Source of the DNA: Streptomyces sp. WMMB 322
GTDB taxonomy: Bacteria > Actinomycetota > Actinomycetes > Streptomycetales > Streptomycetaceae
Assembly: GCF_900090145.1 (NCBI RefSeq)
Contig: NZ_FMHI01000001.1
Span: 434,001 to 498,000 of the forward strand
Length of the DNA: 64,000 bases
Direction: 5' to 3'
The position numbers and the translations under genes were made by a program. The notes under the pieces were generated by a model, which had not been told where the DNA came from, made no database searches, and worked only from the letters and a program-made list of their open reading frames with translations. This document shows, piece after piece, positions 26,318-34,993 of this stretch (its first letter is position 1; every line of letters starts with the position of its first letter).

Positions 26318-27877
26318 ATGCACGCAGATCTGTCCCGCAGCACCTTCCGGCCGCAGCGGCACTACTCCGCCGTCCTGGCCCAGCAGGGCCGCGTCCAGCT
26401 CGACGCCGACGCCAACGAGCAGGCCGCCATCCAGCTGCACCACGCCCGCACCACCACCGCCGACCTGATCGGGCAGCACGGCGGGCCCACCGGCGCCGCG
26501 GGGTTCCGCATCCGGTTCGTGGGCACCAGCGGCGAGCTGGACGACCTGGAGATCGGCCCCGGCCGGTACTACGTCGACGGCATCCTGTGCGAAGCGGACC
26601 GCCCCGACCCGGGCGTTCCCGTGCCGGACGAGAAGGACCGGGACGGCAGGGACGAGGACGAAGGAGACAGCGGCAAGAAGCCGCAGCAGCAGAGCAGTTG
26701 GACGTACTGGGACCAGCCCTGCGCCCACCTGGACCCGGAGCGCCCCGGCGACCGGCTTCCCGCGCAGCGCCCCTACCTGGCCTACCTGAAGGTGTGGGAG
26801 CGGGCCGTCACCGCGGCCGAGGACCCCTACCTGCGGGAGACGGCCCTCGGCGCCGCCGTCACCGACACCGCCGCCCGGCGCAAGGTGATCTGGCAGGTGC
26901 GGACCCTGCCGGGCGACGAGCTGGGCCTGGAGGACGACCAGCCGGACAAGGACGCCCTCCGCGAGGCGTTCACCAAGTGGGCCCGGGCGAGGGACACTTC
27001 GGCAGGGAAGCTGGCGGCCCGCAGCGAACGCCCCGACGGTGCGGACGACGAACCCTGCCTCGTCCGTCCCGACGCCCGCTACCGCGGCCCGGAGAACCAG
27101 CTCTACCGCGTGGAGATCCACCAGGGCGGCGACGCGGGGACAGCCGGCTTCAAGTGGTCCCGCGAGAACGGCTCCGTCACCTTCCCCGTCGACGAACTCG
27201 ACGGCACCTGGGCGTCGTTGGGCACTCTCGGCGACGACAAGGCGCTCGGCCTGGACGTCGGCGACCTCGTCGAGTTCACCGACACGGCGACCTCGGACCG
27301 CCAGGACGCGACACCGCTGCTGCGCATCGAGGAGGTCGACCTGCCCGGCCGGCAGGTGCGGCTGTCCGCCGAACCGGAGACGTACCGGCCCGGCAAGTAC
27401 CCCTTCCTGCGCCGCTGGGACCACCGCGCCCCCGGCCACGGCCAGGGCGGCAGGCACGGAGACGAGGGTCGGCTGCGCGAGGGTGCCCTCCCGGTCGAGG
27501 AGGGACGCTGGCTCGCCCTGGAGGACGGCGTCGAGGTCTACTTCGCCGAGGGCGGCACATACCGCACGGGCGACTACTGGCTCGTCCCCGCCCGCACGGC
27601 GAACGGCGAGGTCGAGTGGCCGGTGGACGCCGCCCGCCGTCCGCTGCTCCAGGACCCGGCGGGAATCGCCGTCCACTACGCGCCGCTGGCGTGGGTGATG
27701 GGCGAGGGCACCGCATCCGACCTCCGGTACGTCTTCAAGCCCCTGGCCTCCGCCGTTCCCGCGGCGAGCGAGGAGGAGTTGGCGCTGGAGGTCCGGGCGG
27801 CCGAGGAGGAGGCCCTCGCACAGCAGCAGGCCGAGGACGACGCGGCTCCGCTGTACCCCGGGACCGGCGGCAAGTGA
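26318..27877 (+). CDS. DUF6519-type CIS protein
   Basis: A 519-residue protein starting with DLSRSTFRPQRHYSAVLAQQ, then GRVQLDADANEQAAIQ, the standard opening of the DUF6519 family found at the end of actinobacterial CIS operons. The pattern Asp-Ala-Asp-Ala-Asn-Glu-Gln is its best marker. The sequence RVEIHQGGDAGTAGFKWSRE in the middle and PDARYRGPENQLY just before it also recur in the family. A highly charged linker lies at residues 100-130. The C-terminal 40 residues are Glu/Ala-rich and helical. The likely role is a fibre- or collar-like appendage, but this is inferred from location only. ATG 26318 has a GAGGGGGA ribosome site after a 122 bp gap. Confidence 0.78.
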   Translation: MHADLSRSTFRPQRHYSAVLAQQGRVQLDADANEQAAIQLHHARTTTADLIGQHGGPTGAAGFRIRFVGTSGELDDLEIGPGRYYVDGILCEADRPDPGVPVPDEKDRDGRDEDEGDSGKKPQQQSSWTYWDQPCAHLDPERPGDRLPAQRPYLAYLKVWERAVTAAEDPYLRETALGAAVTDTAARRKVIWQVRTLPGDELGLEDDQPDKDALREAFTKWARARDTSAGKLAARSERPDGADDEPCLVRPDARYRGPENQLYRVEIHQGGDAGTAGFKWSRENGSVTFPVDELDGTWASLGTLGDDKALGLDVGDLVEFTDTATSDRQDATPLLRIEEVDLPGRQVRLSAEPETYRPGKYPFLRRWDHRAPGHGQGGRHGDEGRLREGALPVEEGRWLALEDGVEVYFAEGGTYRTGDYWLVPARTANGEVEWPVDAARRPLLQDPAGIAVHYAPLAWVMGEGTASDLRYVFKPLASAVPAASEEELALEVRAAEEEALAQQQAEDDAAPLYPGTGGK

Positions 27878-27989
27878 CCGGGCCCGGGGCGGTGCGGACG
27901 AGCGGCACGGAGAGAGCGAGCAGGCACACCACGTTCTGCGAGGACGGGACGCGTCCAGGGCGGCGCATCCAGGGAAGGGGGATACCGAG

Positions 27990-28904
27990 ATGGCGAAACC
28001 ACTGAGCGCGGACCGTTTGGTGAAGGCCCTCAAGGCCGAGGGCCTGACGGTCCACGAGGTCCGCAACTGGCGGCGTCACAACCGCAATTCGAAGGGCGCC
28101 TGGGGTCCGCTGAACGGTGTGATGATCCATCACACCGTGACCTCGGGCACCGAGGGAAGCGTCCGCCTGTGCTACGAGGGGCGTTCGGGCCTGCCCGGGC
28201 CGCTGTGCCACGGTGTCATCGACAAGAAGGGCGAGGTGTGGCTCGTCGGCAACGGCCGCGCCAACCACGCCGGTCTCGGCGACGGGGACGTCCTGAGCGC
28301 GGTGATCGCCGAGCGGAAGCTCCCCCACGACAACGAGGCCGACACCGACGGCAACGCGCGCTTCTACGGATTCGAGTGCATCAACCTCGGCAACGGCAAG
28401 GACCCGTGGCCCAAGGCGCAACTGGAGGCCATCACCCGCGTCTCGGCGGCCATCTGCCGCGCGCACGACTGGACGGAACGCTCCGTCATCGGTCACAAGG
28501 AGTGGCAGCCCGGCAAGGTCGATCCGCGCGGCTTCACGATGGACAGCATGCGCGGACGGATCGCCGACCGGCTGAAGAAGAAGCCGGGCGACGGAGGACC
28601 GGTGGGTGACGGCGGCGGAGGCGGCGGTGGCGGTGGTGGCGGTGGCAGCAAGCCCGCCCACGAGCCCTTCCCCGGCAGCGACTTCTTCCACGAAGGACGC
28701 GTCAGCCCCGTCATCACCGCGATGGGCAAACGGCTGGTGGCGGAAGGCTGCTCCGAGTACAAGGTCGGCCCCGGCCCCCGCTGGACGGATGTCGACCGCC
28801 GTTCGTACGCCGCGTGGCAGCGCAAGTGCGGCTACCGAGGCAAGGACGCGGACGGCATCCCGGGGCCGGACAGCTGGAAGAAGCTGAAGGTCCCCAACGT
28901 CTGA
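27990..28904 (+). CDS. N-acetylmuramoyl-L-alanine amidase (endolysin-like), CIS-linked
   Basis: A 304-residue Amidase_2 enzyme that cleaves the peptide side chain from the glycan of peptidoglycan. The zinc site is visible as MIHHTV (H47, H48) with a later GHKEWQPGKVDPRG carrying the second His and catalytic Lys/Asp. Residues 205-230 are a glycine linker. The C-terminal 75 residues include a WTDVDRRSYAAWQRKCGYRG block, as found in peptidoglycan-binding tails of Streptomyces phage lysins. There is no signal peptide, so it acts from inside after lysis or needs a CIS or pore to reach the wall. A strong GGGGGATACCGAG site precedes ATG 27990. It is the last gene of the CIS run and probably helps particle release or a lytic fate. 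Confidence 0.9.
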   Translation: MAKPLSADRLVKALKAEGLTVHEVRNWRRHNRNSKGAWGPLNGVMIHHTVTSGTEGSVRLCYEGRSGLPGPLCHGVIDKKGEVWLVGNGRANHAGLGDGDVLSAVIAERKLPHDNEADTDGNARFYGFECINLGNGKDPWPKAQLEAITRVSAAICRAHDWTERSVIGHKEWQPGKVDPRGFTMDSMRGRIADRLKKKPGDGGPVGDGGGGGGGGGGGGSKPAHEPFPGSDFFHEGRVSPVITAMGKRLVAEGCSEYKVGPGPRWTDVDRRSYAAWQRKCGYRGKDADGIPGPDSWKKLKVPNV

Positions 28905-28997
28905 GCATCTCCGGGCATCTTCGGGCTCTCTGAGCATCTCTGAGAACGGCTCCTGAGAGCCGGCACCGACCGCCGGGCAGCCTGTACACCTCGCCGC

Positions 28998-29029
28998 CCG
29001 GCACGAACCACATCCGGCACGAACCACAT
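28998..29029. repeat. Perfect 16-bp tandem duplication
   Basis: CCGGCACGAACCACAT occurs twice head to tail, immediately before the terminator hairpin that ends the CIS operon. No gene overlaps it. It may be a recent replication-slippage duplication or a two-site binding element. Confidence 0.75.
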
Positions 29030-29030
29030 A

Positions 29031-29066
29031 CGGAGCCCGCGGCCTGCGGTCAGGCCGCGGGCTCCG
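29031..29066 (+). terminator. Strong hairpin terminator after the CIS/endolysin run
   Basis: A perfect 16-bp stem (CGGAGCCCGCGGCCTG with its complement) closes on a CGGT tetraloop 127 bp after the endolysin stop. It has no U-tract, which is usual for Streptomyces terminators. It could work in both directions. Confidence 0.75.
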
Positions 29067-29560
29067 CATGTGGACGGCGGGCCGCCCGGGGGCCCGGACG
29101 CCGCAGTGCGGAAGCCCGGTTCGCCGGCGCGTTCCGAGGTTCCCGGCGTCCGGGCCCTCACGCACCCGGCCCGTCCGTCATCCTCGGCGGACGGGCCCGG
29201 AAGCCGGCCGTTGCACGCCTCGGAAGCGGCGCGGACGGTCTCCGGTCGGGCCCTCTCCAGGTCGGGCCCTCTCCGGTCGGGCTTTCTCCGGGCGAGCGCC
29301 CTCTCCGCAACCCCCTCGGGCGCAAATCGCCCGCAAATCGCCCTCATTCCGGCCCGGTTGAGGCACAAGGCCCAAGTCCCGGGGCCCGGGAACCGGCCGG
29401 ACGGGCCATGGTGACGCCCCCTCCGCAGCTCGACGAGGACGTGCTGTGCTGCCGCGCCGCCGCGGCCCGGCACAGGCGCCCGGGGCCTGCCCTGCGCGGC
29501 ACCAACCAGCCGCTCACGCGTGCCCGTTGGCGGGTTGTCACGGAAATTTCACCGCGCGAG
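29067..29560. other. Intergenic region without a supported gene
   Basis: Several short open frames on both strands overlap here but none has a convincing ribosome site, codon bias or recognisable product. Around 29235-29290 a GGTCGGGCCCTCTCC unit is repeated imperfectly three times. Base composition drops close to 29530-29600, where the promoter of the nuclease gene is expected. Confidence 0.5.
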
Positions 29561-29576
29561 GTCTATCCGCATAGAC
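29561..29576. promoter_or_regulatory. Inverted repeat upstream of the secreted nuclease gene
   Basis: GTCTATCCGCATAGAC is a perfect 6-bp inverted repeat with a 4-base centre, 59 bp before the nuclease start in a local AT-rich pocket. It may be an operator of the gene. No good -10/-35 pair could be fixed with confidence. Confidence 0.4.
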
Positions 29577-29634
29577 AACTCAGTATCACGATAATCGCAC
29601 CGCTCCACCCCCCAACACATGGGAGCCGACAACC

Positions 29635-30276
29635 ATGCGCACCCGAATACGCCGTGGCGTTCTCGCCACCCTCGTAGCCGCCTGCACGACGGCGGTCACC
29701 CTGCTCGGCATCACCCCCGCCCACGCCGCACTCCCCACCCCCATCGCCGCCTCCACGGCCCGCTCGTACCTCTCCTCCATGACCGTCACGACCGAGCACT
29801 CCCGCGACGGCTACGACCGCGACCTCTTCCCGCACTGGATCGGCATCAGCGGCAACTGCAACACGCGCGAGACGATCCTCAAGCGCGACGGCAGCGGCGT
29901 CGTCACCGACTCGTCCTGCGCCGCCACCAGCGGCAGTTGGTACTCCCCGTACGACGGCGCCACCTGGAGCGCGGCCTCCGACGTGGACATCGACCACCTC
30001 GTCCCCCTCGCCGAAGCATGGGACTCCGGGGCCCACAACTGGTCGACCTCCAAACGGCAGGACTTCGCCAACGACCTCACGCGGCCTCAACTCCTCGCCG
30101 TCACCGACAACGTCAACCAGTCCAAGGGCGACCAGGACCCCGGCACCTGGTGGCCCTCCCGCACCGCGTACCGGTGCACCTACGCCCGCGCCTGGGTCCA
30201 GGTGAAGCACCACTACGGACTCACGGTCGACTCCACGGAGAAGAGCGCCCTCTCCTCGGTCCTCAACGGCTGCTGA
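29635..30276 (+). CDS. Secreted HNH (DUF1524-type) nuclease
   Basis: A 213-residue protein with a Sec signal peptide (residues 1-31, cleavage after PAHA). The mature part matches extracellular actinobacterial HNH nucleases: the DIDHLVPLAEAWDSG motif supplies Asp120 and the general-base His121, and DNVNQSKGDQDP supplies the following Asn and Lys. Four cysteines (75, 95, 181 and 213) are well placed for two disulfides. Such enzymes degrade extracellular DNA for nutrition or release DNA during mycelial death. The gene follows the CIS lysin after a terminator and has its own upstream region, so any link is by neighbourhood only. ATG 29635 lies behind a short purine-rich stretch (GGGAGCC). Confidence 0.9.
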   Translation: MRTRIRRGVLATLVAACTTAVTLLGITPAHAALPTPIAASTARSYLSSMTVTTEHSRDGYDRDLFPHWIGISGNCNTRETILKRDGSGVVTDSSCAATSGSWYSPYDGATWSAASDVDIDHLVPLAEAWDSGAHNWSTSKRQDFANDLTRPQLLAVTDNVNQSKGDQDPGTWWPSRTAYRCTYARAWVQVKHHYGLTVDSTEKSALSSVLNGC

Positions 30277-30705
30277 TGCCACGGCACCCGTCCCCGGGCG
30301 CCGCACCGGCCCGCTGAACTCGCGGAAGCCGGAGGGGAGTCGGGGGACGGGGGCGGTGGAAGGCCCGCCCGGTCCAGTACGCAGAGCACAGGGCGGCCAA
30401 GGCCCGACGGGGCCGAGGTCCACGTCGCAGCAGTCCGGTTCGCCTCGCAAGGCGATCACCGGCAGGCGGGCCCCGGCCACTGCCCGCACGAGCCGGTCAC
30501 ACCCGGCAGAGGAGCGGGTCCCCCGGCGCCCGGCCCCGCTACTCGCGGTTCCCGAGCAGCGGGTCGTTCCCGTCCCGTCGCGCCGGGGCCGAACGCGGCA
30601 ACGCTGCCGGACCGGCCCCGCCCCGAGTGCGTAAAGCGGCGGAAGCCCCCACAGTGGTTCAGAGGTCGTGGCGTGCCTCTGTCCTCACCTGCCGGAGGTG
30701 GACGT
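30277..30705. other. Intergenic region upstream of the stress protein gene
   Basis: No supported gene. A CAGAGG/CCTCTG stem (30660-30681) with a 10-base loop sits 25 bp before the stress protein start and could be a terminator or a leader hairpin. No clear promoter could be identified. Confidence 0.4.
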
Positions 30706-31590
30706 ATGACCGGGACCGTCGTCGTCGGCCTCGACGGATCGGCGCAGAGCCGGGCCGCGGCCCGGTGGGCCGCTTCCGAGGCCGTGAGCCGCGAAGCCGT
30801 CCTCGACCTTGTGCACGTCGTCGCGTCCGGCCCGTCGGCCGGGCCGGCGGTCCCCGCCGGAGAGCTCGGCTCCGTGCCCGGCCAGGGCGAGATGATCACG
30901 CGTGAGGCCGACGAGGAGCTGGCCGAACGGCACCCCCGCCTGCGTATGACGCGCAGGGTGCTGACCGGGAGGCCCGACCGGCTGCTGTGCGAGCTGACCT
31001 CCGGCTCCGACCTGGTCGTCCTCGGCTCACGCAACCTGGATCCCGTGGCCGGGTTCCTGATCGGCTCCGTCGCCCTCCGTGTCGTCGCACACGCGCGCTG
31101 CCCGGTCGTCCTCGTACGCTCCGCGAGGCGTGAGCCCTCCGCGCCGCCCGGCGTACCGGCTTCGGGGCATGTGCTGCTCGGCGTGGATCTCCCCGGCCCG
31201 GCGGACGAGCTGGTCTCCTTCGCCTTCGGCGAGGCCGCACGGCGGGGCTGCGGGCTGCGCATCGTCCACGGCTGGCAGATGCCCCTGACGATGCTCGCCG
31301 TGCGCCAGACGGCCGAGCCGTCCAGGCTCCCCGCCGAGCTGGGCGAGGAGAGAGCCGAGGCCCTGCACTTGGCGCTGCGGCCGTGGCGGGAGAAGTACCC
31401 CGGGGTCCGCGTGGACGAGTGCGCACTCCAGGGCCGCCCCGCGAGGCACCTGCTGAAGGAAGCCCAGGACGCCTCGGTCGTGGTGGTCGGCCGCCGTGTC
31501 CACCGGGCCCCGGCCTCCACACCCATCGGCGCGGTCACACACGCGGTGCTCCACCACGCGACCGTCCCCGTGGCGGTCGTCCCGCACTGA
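30706..31590 (+). CDS. Universal stress protein with two UspA domains
   Basis: A 294-residue protein made of two UspA folds. Domain 1 (residues 1-145) starts with TVVVGLDGSAQSRAAARWAA and ends in DLVVLGSRNLDPVAGFLIGS followed by RVVAHARCPVVLVR. Domain 2 (residues 155-294) starts with GHVLLGVDLPGPADELVSFA and ends in VVVGRRVHRAP followed by VLHHATVPVAVVPH. The GxxG(x9)G(S/T) ATP-binding loop is recognisable but degenerate in both halves. Tandem UspA proteins in actinobacteria often answer to hypoxia or energy stress. ATG 30706 is chosen over an upstream in-frame start because of its GGAGGTG site seven bases away. It appears to be a single-gene unit. Confidence 0.88.
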   Translation: MTGTVVVGLDGSAQSRAAARWAASEAVSREAVLDLVHVVASGPSAGPAVPAGELGSVPGQGEMITREADEELAERHPRLRMTRRVLTGRPDRLLCELTSGSDLVVLGSRNLDPVAGFLIGSVALRVVAHARCPVVLVRSARREPSAPPGVPASGHVLLGVDLPGPADELVSFAFGEAARRGCGLRIVHGWQMPLTMLAVRQTAEPSRLPAELGEERAEALHLALRPWREKYPGVRVDECALQGRPARHLLKEAQDASVVVVGRRVHRAPASTPIGAVTHAVLHHATVPVAVVPH

Positions 31591-31758
31591 CACGGTGCGG
31601 CGTGCCGTCGCCGCGGAGCGCCCGTGCAGGGCGTCCGCGCCTGCACGGGGGACAGGCCAACTGACGTGTCATGCAGAGAAGTTGCACGCCTCTGATGCCG
31701 ACCCTGACGTCCGGTTATTCGGTTGCCGCCGGCCGGCACGGCCGGATAGGAAGCTCGC

Positions 31759-32298
31759 ATGCTCACAGGCAGCAAGGTCGGGCTCAGGGCCCGGCACGAG
31801 GAGGACGTCCCGGTCCTGCAGGCCGAGCTCCACGGCGACGTGGTCAACGCCTCGCGGGCCGACCCGCGGCCGTGGCGGCCGATCACGCCCGGCTCGAAGG
31901 ACGCGCAGTTCGTCGTCGACGACAAGGAGCAGCGGCACGTCCCGTTCTCCGTGGTGGAGCTGGACGGCGGAGAGCTGGTCGGCAGTGCGCTGCTGTGGAA
32001 CATCGACAATCACAACCGGTCCGCGCACATCGGGCTGGGGCTGCTGCCGTCCTGCCGTGGCAAGGGTTACGGCACCGACGTGGTCGCGGTGCTGTGCCAC
32101 TACGGTTTCGTCGTGCGCGGCCTGCACCGGCTGCAGATCGACACGCTCTGCGACAACGCCGCGATGCTGCGCGCCGCCGAGCGCAACGGCTTCGTCCGCG
32201 AGGGCGTGCTGCGTTCCTCGGCCTGGGTGATGGGCGAGTTCCTGGACGAGGTGCTGCTCGGGCTCCTCGTGCGGGACTGGCGGCCGGACGCCGGCTGA
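31759..32298 (+). CDS. GNAT family N-acetyltransferase (RimJ/RimL-like)
   Basis: A 179-residue acetyltransferase. The fold is plain from VGLRARHEEDVPVLQAELHG at the start, the strand RSAHIGLGLLPSCRGKGYG with the acetyl-CoA pyrophosphate loop (RGKGYG), and RLQIDTLCDNAAMLRAAERN followed by GFVREGVLR, the signature end of the RimJ/RimL subgroup. These enzymes acetylate protein N-termini or small amines. The substrate cannot be told from sequence. The gene stands alone and its stop is ten bases from the end of the convergent MFS gene, so the two transcripts must overlap. Confidence 0.88.
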   Translation: MLTGSKVGLRARHEEDVPVLQAELHGDVVNASRADPRPWRPITPGSKDAQFVVDDKEQRHVPFSVVELDGGELVGSALLWNIDNHNRSAHIGLGLLPSCRGKGYGTDVVAVLCHYGFVVRGLHRLQIDTLCDNAAMLRAAERNGFVREGVLRSSAWVMGEFLDEVLLGLLVRDWRPDAG

Positions 32299-32307
32299 GA
32301 CGGCTCG

Positions 32308-33690
32308 TCAGCCGCCGCGCCCCGTCCGGGCACGCCACACCGACAGGGCGAGCGCCGAGGAAGCCGCGGCCGCGGCGAGTACGGCTGCCGCCGGCGGCAC
32401 CGTGAACGTGGCGGGCCAGGACAGGTGCCGCGTGTGCTCCGCCAACCACCCTCCGGCGGCCGAGCCGGCGGCGACGCCGGCCAGCAGTGCCGTCACGGCG
32501 CACGTCATGCCCTCGTTCAACCGGGCCGCGGGGACGGTCTCCTGGATCAGCGTCATGCCCGTCACCATCGTCGGCGCGGTGCCCATGCCGGCGACGAGCA
32601 GCGCGACGGCGAGCACGGGCAGGCTTCCGGCGGCGGCCGCGGTGAGCGGCAGCAACGCCAGAACGGCCATCACGCCGACGCACAGCGCGAAGCGCCGTAG
32701 GAGAGCCGTGGCCGGCGCACCTCGCGTGCCGAGGAACAGGCCCGCAACGGCCGACCCCAGCGCCTGGCACGCGAGCACCACGCCCGCGGCCCCTTGCTCT
32801 CCGCGCTCGTCGGCGAACGCGATCGTCGCGACCTCCAGCGCTCCGAACAGGACTCCGGTGCACAGGAACGTCACCAACAGCGGCAGGAGGGCGGACAGTC
32901 GGAGAGGCGGAGCGGCAAGGCCCGCGTCACGCGGGGCGACCGGCGGCTCCGTGCTGCGCTGCCCTGTGAAGACGAGCATTCCCAGCAGCAGAAGCACGGC
33001 CCCGGTCAGCATCCCCGCTTCGGGGAAGAGCCGGGTGCACAGCAGCGCGGCGAAGGGCGGGCCCGCCATGAAGCACAGCTCGTCGGCGGCCTGCTCGAAG
33101 GAGTTGGCGGTGTGCCGGGCGGCGGGATCCGCCCGGAAGAGATGTGTCCAGCGTGCCCGCGACATGCCACCGGTGTTCGGCGTGGTGGCAGTTGCCGCGT
33201 ACGAGATGAAAAGCGTCCAGTCCGGTGTCCCGAACCGTACGCATGCCGCGAGCGACGCCGCCCCGGCCGCCGCGATCACCGCCGCGGGCAGCGCGATCCG
33301 TGCCTGCCCGTGCCGGTCGATCAGCCGCGCCGTCAACGGGCCCACCGCGCCGGTGGCGGCCAGCCCCGTCGCGGACACGGCACCCGCCAGCGCGTACGAG
33401 TCGCGCGTACTCGCGATCATGATGACCGCGGAGACGCCGAACATCCCCATGGGAAGCCGGGCCAGCAGGTTCCCCACCGTGAAGGCGCGAGCCCCGGGTA
33501 CGGCGAACAGCCGTGCGTACGGGGCGAGTTGACGGGCCGCACGGCCCGTCGGGCGGACGGTCCCGGCCGGTCGGTCCGCGCTCCGGGGATGCGCGATGAG
33601 GGTGTGACCGGTCAGGCCCAGCAGCCGCGTGTCCTCCGGCGAGGAACCGTCATCGCGACGATTACGGCGGGCACCGGCGGCGTCTGGCAT
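32308..33690 (-). CDS. MFS transporter, drug or metabolite exporter type
   Basis: A 460-residue membrane protein with about 12 hydrophobic segments after a 50-residue polar N-terminus. The first segment pair (FTVGNLLARLPMGMFGVSAV) and the loop TARLIDRHGQARIALP between helices 2 and 3 match the MFS motif A region, in a form common in actinobacterial exporters with YALAGAVSATGLAATGAVGP. The second half begins at LLPLLVTFLCTGVLFGALEV. The tail after the last helix is short. The substrate is unknown. ATG 33690 is the first start of the frame, and an internal start near residue 50 cannot be excluded. The gene faces the GNAT gene and is divergent from the region of the HAD remnant. Confidence 0.88.
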   Translation of the reverse strand: MPDAAGARRNRRDDGSSPEDTRLLGLTGHTLIAHPRSADRPAGTVRPTGRAARQLAPYARLFAVPGARAFTVGNLLARLPMGMFGVSAVIMIASTRDSYALAGAVSATGLAATGAVGPLTARLIDRHGQARIALPAAVIAAAGAASLAACVRFGTPDWTLFISYAATATTPNTGGMSRARWTHLFRADPAARHTANSFEQAADELCFMAGPPFAALLCTRLFPEAGMLTGAVLLLLGMLVFTGQRSTEPPVAPRDAGLAAPPLRLSALLPLLVTFLCTGVLFGALEVATIAFADERGEQGAAGVVLACQALGSAVAGLFLGTRGAPATALLRRFALCVGVMAVLALLPLTAAAAGSLPVLAVALLVAGMGTAPTMVTGMTLIQETVPAARLNEGMTCAVTALLAGVAAGSAAGGWLAEHTRHLSWPATFTVPPAAAVLAAAAASSALALSVWRARTGRGG

Positions 33691-33890
33691 GTCCGCCAGC
33701 CTCGCGGTCCCCTCGGGCGGCCCTCAACTTGTTTTCGGCGCGGCTGCTTTCCCACCGGGCAGGCGAACAGTTCCGGTCTTGCCGACCTGCCCGCCGCCTT
33801 GACCTTGCCCTCGGGGGAAGTCCGAGGGTGACCGCGTCGGGCAATCACCGGGCCTCCGTTACGCGCCCCCGGATGAGGAAAGTGGGCCGA

Positions 33891-34036
33891 ATGAGCTCGC
33901 GTTGCGTCATCTTCGACATCGGCGGGGTGCGGTCAACGTCGAGGCCGCCGAAGCGCTGGGCATGCGGGGCCTGCTGTTCGAGGACAACGCGCGGACGATG
34001 GCGGACATCGAGAGATATCTGGCCGGTGACGCCTGA
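33891..34036 (+). pseudogene. Remnant of a HAD-superfamily hydrolase, central part deleted
   Basis: Only the two ends of a HAD phosphatase remain. The start ATG 33891 encodes MSSRCVIFDIGGV, which is the DxD-containing motif 1 strand of the family (here DIGGV in place of DxDG). Right after it the reading continues in another frame as VNVEAAEALGMRGLLFEDN, ending ADIERYLAGDA and TGA at 34034. That is the standard HAD-IA ending after motif 4. About 150-180 residues are missing, and the junction at about 33931 is also out of frame. Motif 1 is directly joined to the tail, so no active enzyme can be made. Confidence 0.85.
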
Positions 34037-34336
34037 CTGAGAGGGCCCGGTTGACGAGTTCCCGCTCCGCGCCCTGTCGGCCCGCCGGAGCGCGAGGGGC
34101 CTCCTGGGCGGCGCGGCTGCGCCAAGGCGTCGCGGATCTCCGCCGCGCCCGGCTCGTGCAGTTCACGTAAGAGCCCGGACGACGCGTCGGGTGCCCACCG
34201 GACCGTCCCGGGGAGGTTTCGTAGGGGCGTGTGCAGGGGTCTTGCGCTGCCGTACCGCGGGTATCAGGATTCACCTCGCTAGTGACCCGCCAGTAACCGA
34301 GCCCCGCCGGGGCTGGAACGGGAAGAAGGTCCTGCC
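34037..34336. other. Intergenic region, upstream of the GMC operon
   Basis: No gene is supported. At 34300-34314 the palindrome AGCCCCGCCGGGGCT lies just before the ribosome site of the secreted protein gene, and may be an operator or a small attenuator hairpin. The region 34260-34300 is locally less GC-rich and could hold the promoter of the three-gene operon. Confidence 0.4.
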
Positions 34337-34993
34337 ATGCCGTCGATCCGCCGAGCCGCTGCCACGGGCCTGGCCGTTCTGCTGCTCTCCGCGCTCGGCG
34401 CGTTCGGTGCGGCACCGGCCGGCGCCGCGTCCCCCGACGCCGCGACCTCCGCCGTCACGTCCCCCGACGTCACGTCCCCCGACGTCACGGCCTCCGGGGC
34501 CACCGCTCCCGGCGTCGGCGGATACACCGACCCGGCCTTCGCCGAGGACTGCACCTTCCACCACTTCGGCGAGGGCGAGACGCCGCCGCTGAGCATGCTG
34601 GGGACGGAGCCGCTGTGCGTCGAGTACGCCAAGCGGGACATCACCGTCTCCAACGGCGGCGCGGTGCGGTTCCTGCTGGCCGAGCCCGCCCGCTTCGCCA
34701 TCGCTGTTCCGGCCTGCCGCTACTGGCAGCTGGACCACTGGAGCGTGCAAGTGCGGCCCGGCGATCCCGCCTTGGTGGGCTGGGACGGCAGCTACTGGTT
34801 CGACAAGGCGTCCGGCACCGCGGGAGCGTCGGTGCGCAACGTGACCGTCGCGGGGCAGCCGGCCGAGGCCGGCGAGGCCGCTGCCGCGCTGCGCCCGTAC
34901 GATCCGCGGCTCGCCGAGGCCCTCGAGAAGGCGGCCGGCGGCGTCTCGGCCCAACTCCCCGCCTCACTCCCGTGCCTGGGGACCGGCACGTGA
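34337..34993 (+). CDS. Secreted protein of unknown function, first gene of the GMC operon
   Basis: A 218-residue protein with a Sec signal peptide (about 31 residues, ending APAGAA). A short threonine/serine/proline linker with a duplicated SPDVT unit follows. The mature domain (residues 55-218) has three to four cysteines (AEDCTFHHFG, EPLCVEYAKR, VPACRYWQLD, ASLPCLG), suggesting two disulfides, and several aromatic strands (LDHWSVQVRPGDPALVGWDG). It is not recognised as a known family. Its stop overlaps the GTG of the Tat-type subunit gene, so it is probably made together with the oxidoreductase and may be an accessory or substrate-binding subunit. The GAAGAAGG site supports ATG 34337. Confidence 0.8.
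   Translation: MPSIRRAAATGLAVLLLSALGAFGAAPAGAASPDAATSAVTSPDVTSPDVTASGATAPGVGGYTDPAFAEDCTFHHFGEGETPPLSMLGTEPLCVEYAKRDITVSNGGAVRFLLAEPARFAIAVPACRYWQLDHWSVQVRPGDPALVGWDGSYWFDKASGTAGASVRNVTVAGQPAEAGEAAAALRPYDPRLAEALEKAAGGVSAQLPASLPCLGTGT

Noticed and set aside
29068..29414. Short overlapping frames after the CIS terminator, both strands
   Set aside because: Arginine/proline-rich, no ribosome site, no domain. Treated as noncoding.
30456..32009. 517-codon minus-strand frame opposite the stress protein and GNAT genes
   Set aside because: Covers two clear plus-strand genes and shows random composition with many Ser/Arg/Thr.
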